A stretch of DNA of 15,116 nucleotides from Bacilli bacterium. GTDB taxonomy: Bacteria > Bacillota_I > Bacilli_A > ML615J-28 > CAG-698. Below, in pieces: positions 13,717-15,116 of this stretch. The notes under the pieces were generated by a model. It was not told where the DNA came from, made no database searches, and was given only the letters and a program-made list of their open reading frames with translations. The position numbers were made by a program, and so were the translations under genes. The stretch's first letter is position 1, and each line of letters starts with the position of its first letter. The DNA is taken from the NCBI GenBank assembly GCA_016282055.1, contig JAEEJT010000015.1, forward strand, positions 1-15,116, given 5' to 3'.

Positions 13717-14925
13717 TCACTTTTTCTCGTAAACAATTTTATCATGACAAACAGTCATATAGTTCACACCATATACATCATTTCCATCAAAAGGAGTTGA
13801 TCTACCCTTAGATAAAAATTCATTACTATCAATCTTAGTTTTCTCATCTAATTTCCAAATGCAAAATCCATTATAAGGTAAATTAAATCTATTTCTAGGA
13901 TTATTACACATTAAATCAATTAGTTTATCTAAACTAATAATATTCTTTAAAACTAAATTTGTATACAATAATTGAAAAGAAGTCTCAATGCCAACAATAC
14001 CAAATAATGATTTTTCAAGTCCTTTAGACTTTTCATCAAGTGTATGAGGAGCATGATCTGTTGCAATCATGTCAATAGTACCATCTTTTATACCCTCAAT
14101 TAAAGCAAGTCTATCAGTTATATCACGTAATGGTGGATTCATCTTAAACTTACCATCTTCTTTTAAATTACTATCATCAAGAATTAAATAATGTGGGGCA
14201 GTTTCACAAGTTATATCAACACCATCTTTTTTAGCTTGTCTAATTAAATCTACACTTTCCTTTGTAGAAATATGACAAACATGATAACTACAACCTGTTT
14301 CCTTAGCAAGTTTAATATCACGAGCTATTTGTTCATATTCACTTCTAGAACAAATTCCTCTATGATTATGTTCATTTGCATATTTACCATCATGTATATA
14401 TCCACCATTAAGAAGAGAATTAACTTCACAATGAGCAACAACTATCTTTTCTAATTTCTTAGCTTCTTTCATTGCTTTTCTCATTAGTTCTTCTTCTTGA
14501 ATACCTCTTCCATCATCACTAAAAGCACAAACATAATCTTTCATCTCTTCTAATTTAGATAACTCAAGACCTTTTTCCTCTTTAGTTATAGATCCATAAG
14601 GCAAAATATCAATAACACTATCTTTATTTATAATATCAAGTTGAACTTTTAAATTTTCATAATTATCAGGAACGGGATTAAGATTAGGCATAGTACAAAC
14701 CGTAGTATAACCACCTCTACTAGCAGCCATAGATCCAGTTTTGATAGTTTCTTTCATAAAAAAACCCGGCTCTCTGAAATGAACATGCACATCAGCGAAT
14801 CCGGGAAATATAAAATAACTAGAGTTGTTAAATTGAGAAATAGATGAGAAATCAAAAGAAGAAAAATTAAGACAGTTATCACGGTAATTTTTACCAGTAA
14901 CAACGTTAAGCATTAATTTTTCCAT
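13717..14925 (-). CDS. pyrC: Dihydroorotase (class I)
   Basis: 402 residues. Zinc amidohydrolase closing carbamoyl aspartate to dihydroorotate. Metal and catalytic residues are visible: HVHFREPG (47-54; His47, His49), SDDGRG with Asp137, AHCEV with His165, CHIST with His218, KMNPPLR (261-267), and IATDHAPH with Asp290. The C-terminal GRSTPFDG is typical of the family. The start ATG at 14925 has AGGTGAGG 7 nt upstream. It ends in TGA (AAA AAG TGA), which shows that UGA is a stop codon in this organism. First gene of the pyr operon; a possible promoter and a dyad lie within 80 bp upstream. The N-terminal 40 residues are somewhat serine/asparagine-rich and less conserved. Confidence 0.95.
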   Translation of the reverse strand: MEKLMLNVVTGKNYRDNCLNFSSFDFSSISQFNNSSYFIFPGFADVHVHFREPGFFMKETIKTGSMAASRGGYTTVCTMPNLNPVPDNYENLKVQLDIINKDSVIDILPYGSITKEEKGLELSKLEEMKDYVCAFSDDGRGIQEEELMRKAMKEAKKLEKIVVAHCEVNSLLNGGYIHDGKYANEHNHRGICSRSEYEQIARDIKLAKETGCSYHVCHISTKESVDLIRQAKKDGVDITCETAPHYLILDDSNLKEDGKFKMNPPLRDITDRLALIEGIKDGTIDMIATDHAPHTLDEKSKGLEKSLFGIVGIETSFQLLYTNLVLKNIISLDKLIDLMCNNPRNRFNLPYNGFCIWKLDEKTKIDSNEFLSKGRSTPFDGNDVYGVNYMTVCHDKIVYEKK

Positions 14926-14968
14926 ATCAGTACCTCACCTAAAATTATTTTTAAACTCAATACAATAT

Positions 14969-14999
14969 ATTATATTTAATGCTTTATCACACAAGGCAA
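14969..14999 (-). promoter_or_regulatory. Possible pyr operon promoter
   Basis: A perfect TATAAT (14969-14974) on the minus strand, about 44 bp before the pyrC start codon. The best -35 candidate is TTGCCT (14994-14999), but the spacer is 19 bp and there is no TG extension, so recognition is weak. The region is overlapped by a 10-bp inverted repeat (14978-15008), which could serve as operator. No PyrR-type attenuator (antiterminator/terminator pair with the conserved binding loop) is present. Confidence 0.4.
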
Positions 15000-15013
15000 T
15001 AAAGCATTTTTTT
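14978..15013 (+). terminator. Hairpin with T tract, oriented to the plus strand
   Basis: Perfect 10-bp inverted repeat AATGCTTTAT (14978-14987) and ATAAAGCATT (14999-15008), 11-nt loop, followed by seven T on the plus strand. As a terminator it acts only on plus-strand (antisense) transcription. On the minus strand the stem is followed by AAATATAAT and would not terminate. No plus-strand gene precedes it, so it may instead be an operator or a leader hairpin for the pyr operon. Confidence 0.5.
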
Positions 15014-15046
15014 AACAGCAGCCTTCAAGAGCTACTGCTCGATTTC
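15014..15046 (+). repeat. Decayed inverted copy of part of tRNA-Gly
   Basis: The plus strand here reads AACAGCAGCCTTC, then AAGAGCTACT and GCTCGATTT. It follows, with one mismatch over the first 13 bases and several small gaps after, the anticodon-arm to T-arm sequence of the adjacent tRNA-Gly, which is on the other strand (AACAACAGCCTTC... GCTGCT... TTCGATT). It is too short and broken to be a tRNA gene. Confidence 0.5.
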
Positions 15047-15049
15047 TAA

Positions 15050-15116
15050 TGGAGCAGGTAACGAGAATCGAACTCGCACTAGCAGCTTGGAAGGCTGTTG
15101 TTCTGCCATTAAACCA
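15050..15116 (-). tRNA. tRNA-Gly (anticodon UCC), 5' end beyond the window
   Basis: The minus strand gives a normal D arm GTTTAATGGCAGAAC, anticodon arm CAGCCTTCCAAGCTG with anticodon UCC (15089-15091), T arm CGAGTTCGATTCTCG, the 3' acceptor strand TACCTGC, discriminator U and an encoded CCA (15050-15052). About 7 bases of the 5' acceptor strand, expected to pair as GCAGGTA, lie outside the window. Reads GGA and GGG codons. No U-tract terminator separates it from the pyr operon. Confidence 0.95.

Noticed and set aside
13717..13719. UGA recoding as tryptophan (mycoplasma code)
   Set aside because: pyrC stops at TGA at the expected protein length, and the tryptophan codon checked, in pyrE, is TGG.
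14926..15049. T-box or PyrR-controlled leader of the pyr operon
   Set aside because: No T-box conserved sequence, and no PyrR binding loop with an antiterminator/terminator pair; the only hairpin lacks a U tract on the minus strand.

Overview
The window comes from a very AT-rich, low-GC Gram-positive (Bacillota-type, possibly Bacilli/Erysipelotrichia-like) bacterium with an anaerobic lifestyle. The anaerobic class III ribonucleotide reductase pair (nrdD-nrdG), the NAD-linked class 1B dihydroorotate dehydrogenase (pyrD-pyrK), AGGAGG/GGTGAT ribosome binding sites and U-tract intrinsic terminators all fit this. pyrC ends in TGA and the tryptophan codon checked (in pyrE) is TGG, so the standard code is used and UGA is not recoded as in mycoplasmas. 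Every gene I can support lies on the minus strand, so transcription runs from right to left; no plus-strand gene is convincing.

From right to left: a tRNA-Gly(UCC) cut by the right edge, followed by a short decayed inverted copy of part of itself and a perfect 10-bp hairpin. Then comes a tight six-gene de novo UMP operon, pyrC-pyrK-pyrD-pyrF-pyrE-pyrB (14925 to 9622), closed by a strong terminator. It covers carbamoyl-aspartate formation through to UMP but has no carbamoyl-phosphate synthase and no pyrR here. Its PyrB is unusual: it ends in a zinc domain matching the C-terminal half of the regulatory chain PyrI, without PyrI's nucleotide-binding half.

Next is a separately promoted three-gene ABC-2 export operon (9536 to 6132): two related ATPases, the second lacking the H-loop histidine, and one permease with a large extracellular domain. 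After an intergenic region of about 340 bp with a good promoter and a leader hairpin comes nrdD-nrdG (5794 to 3075), which overlap by one base and end in a terminator. A 672-residue protein follows (2983 to 965). It joins a cytoplasmic J domain, a 12-residue-repeat coiled coil, one membrane helix and a chain of InlB-type repeats.

The left 960 bases are the least explained and most interesting part. They hold a probable ~112-nt structured small RNA with its own extended -10 promoter and terminator, and a 43-residue membrane peptide gene whose promoter is preceded by two 16-bp direct repeats spaced exactly 21 bp apart. A 54-residue peptide gene follows, sitting just behind an intrinsic terminator. 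The 54-residue gene is bracketed by two copies of a hairpin/GACATCTTGTC module. A promoter for a gene beyond the left edge closes the window.
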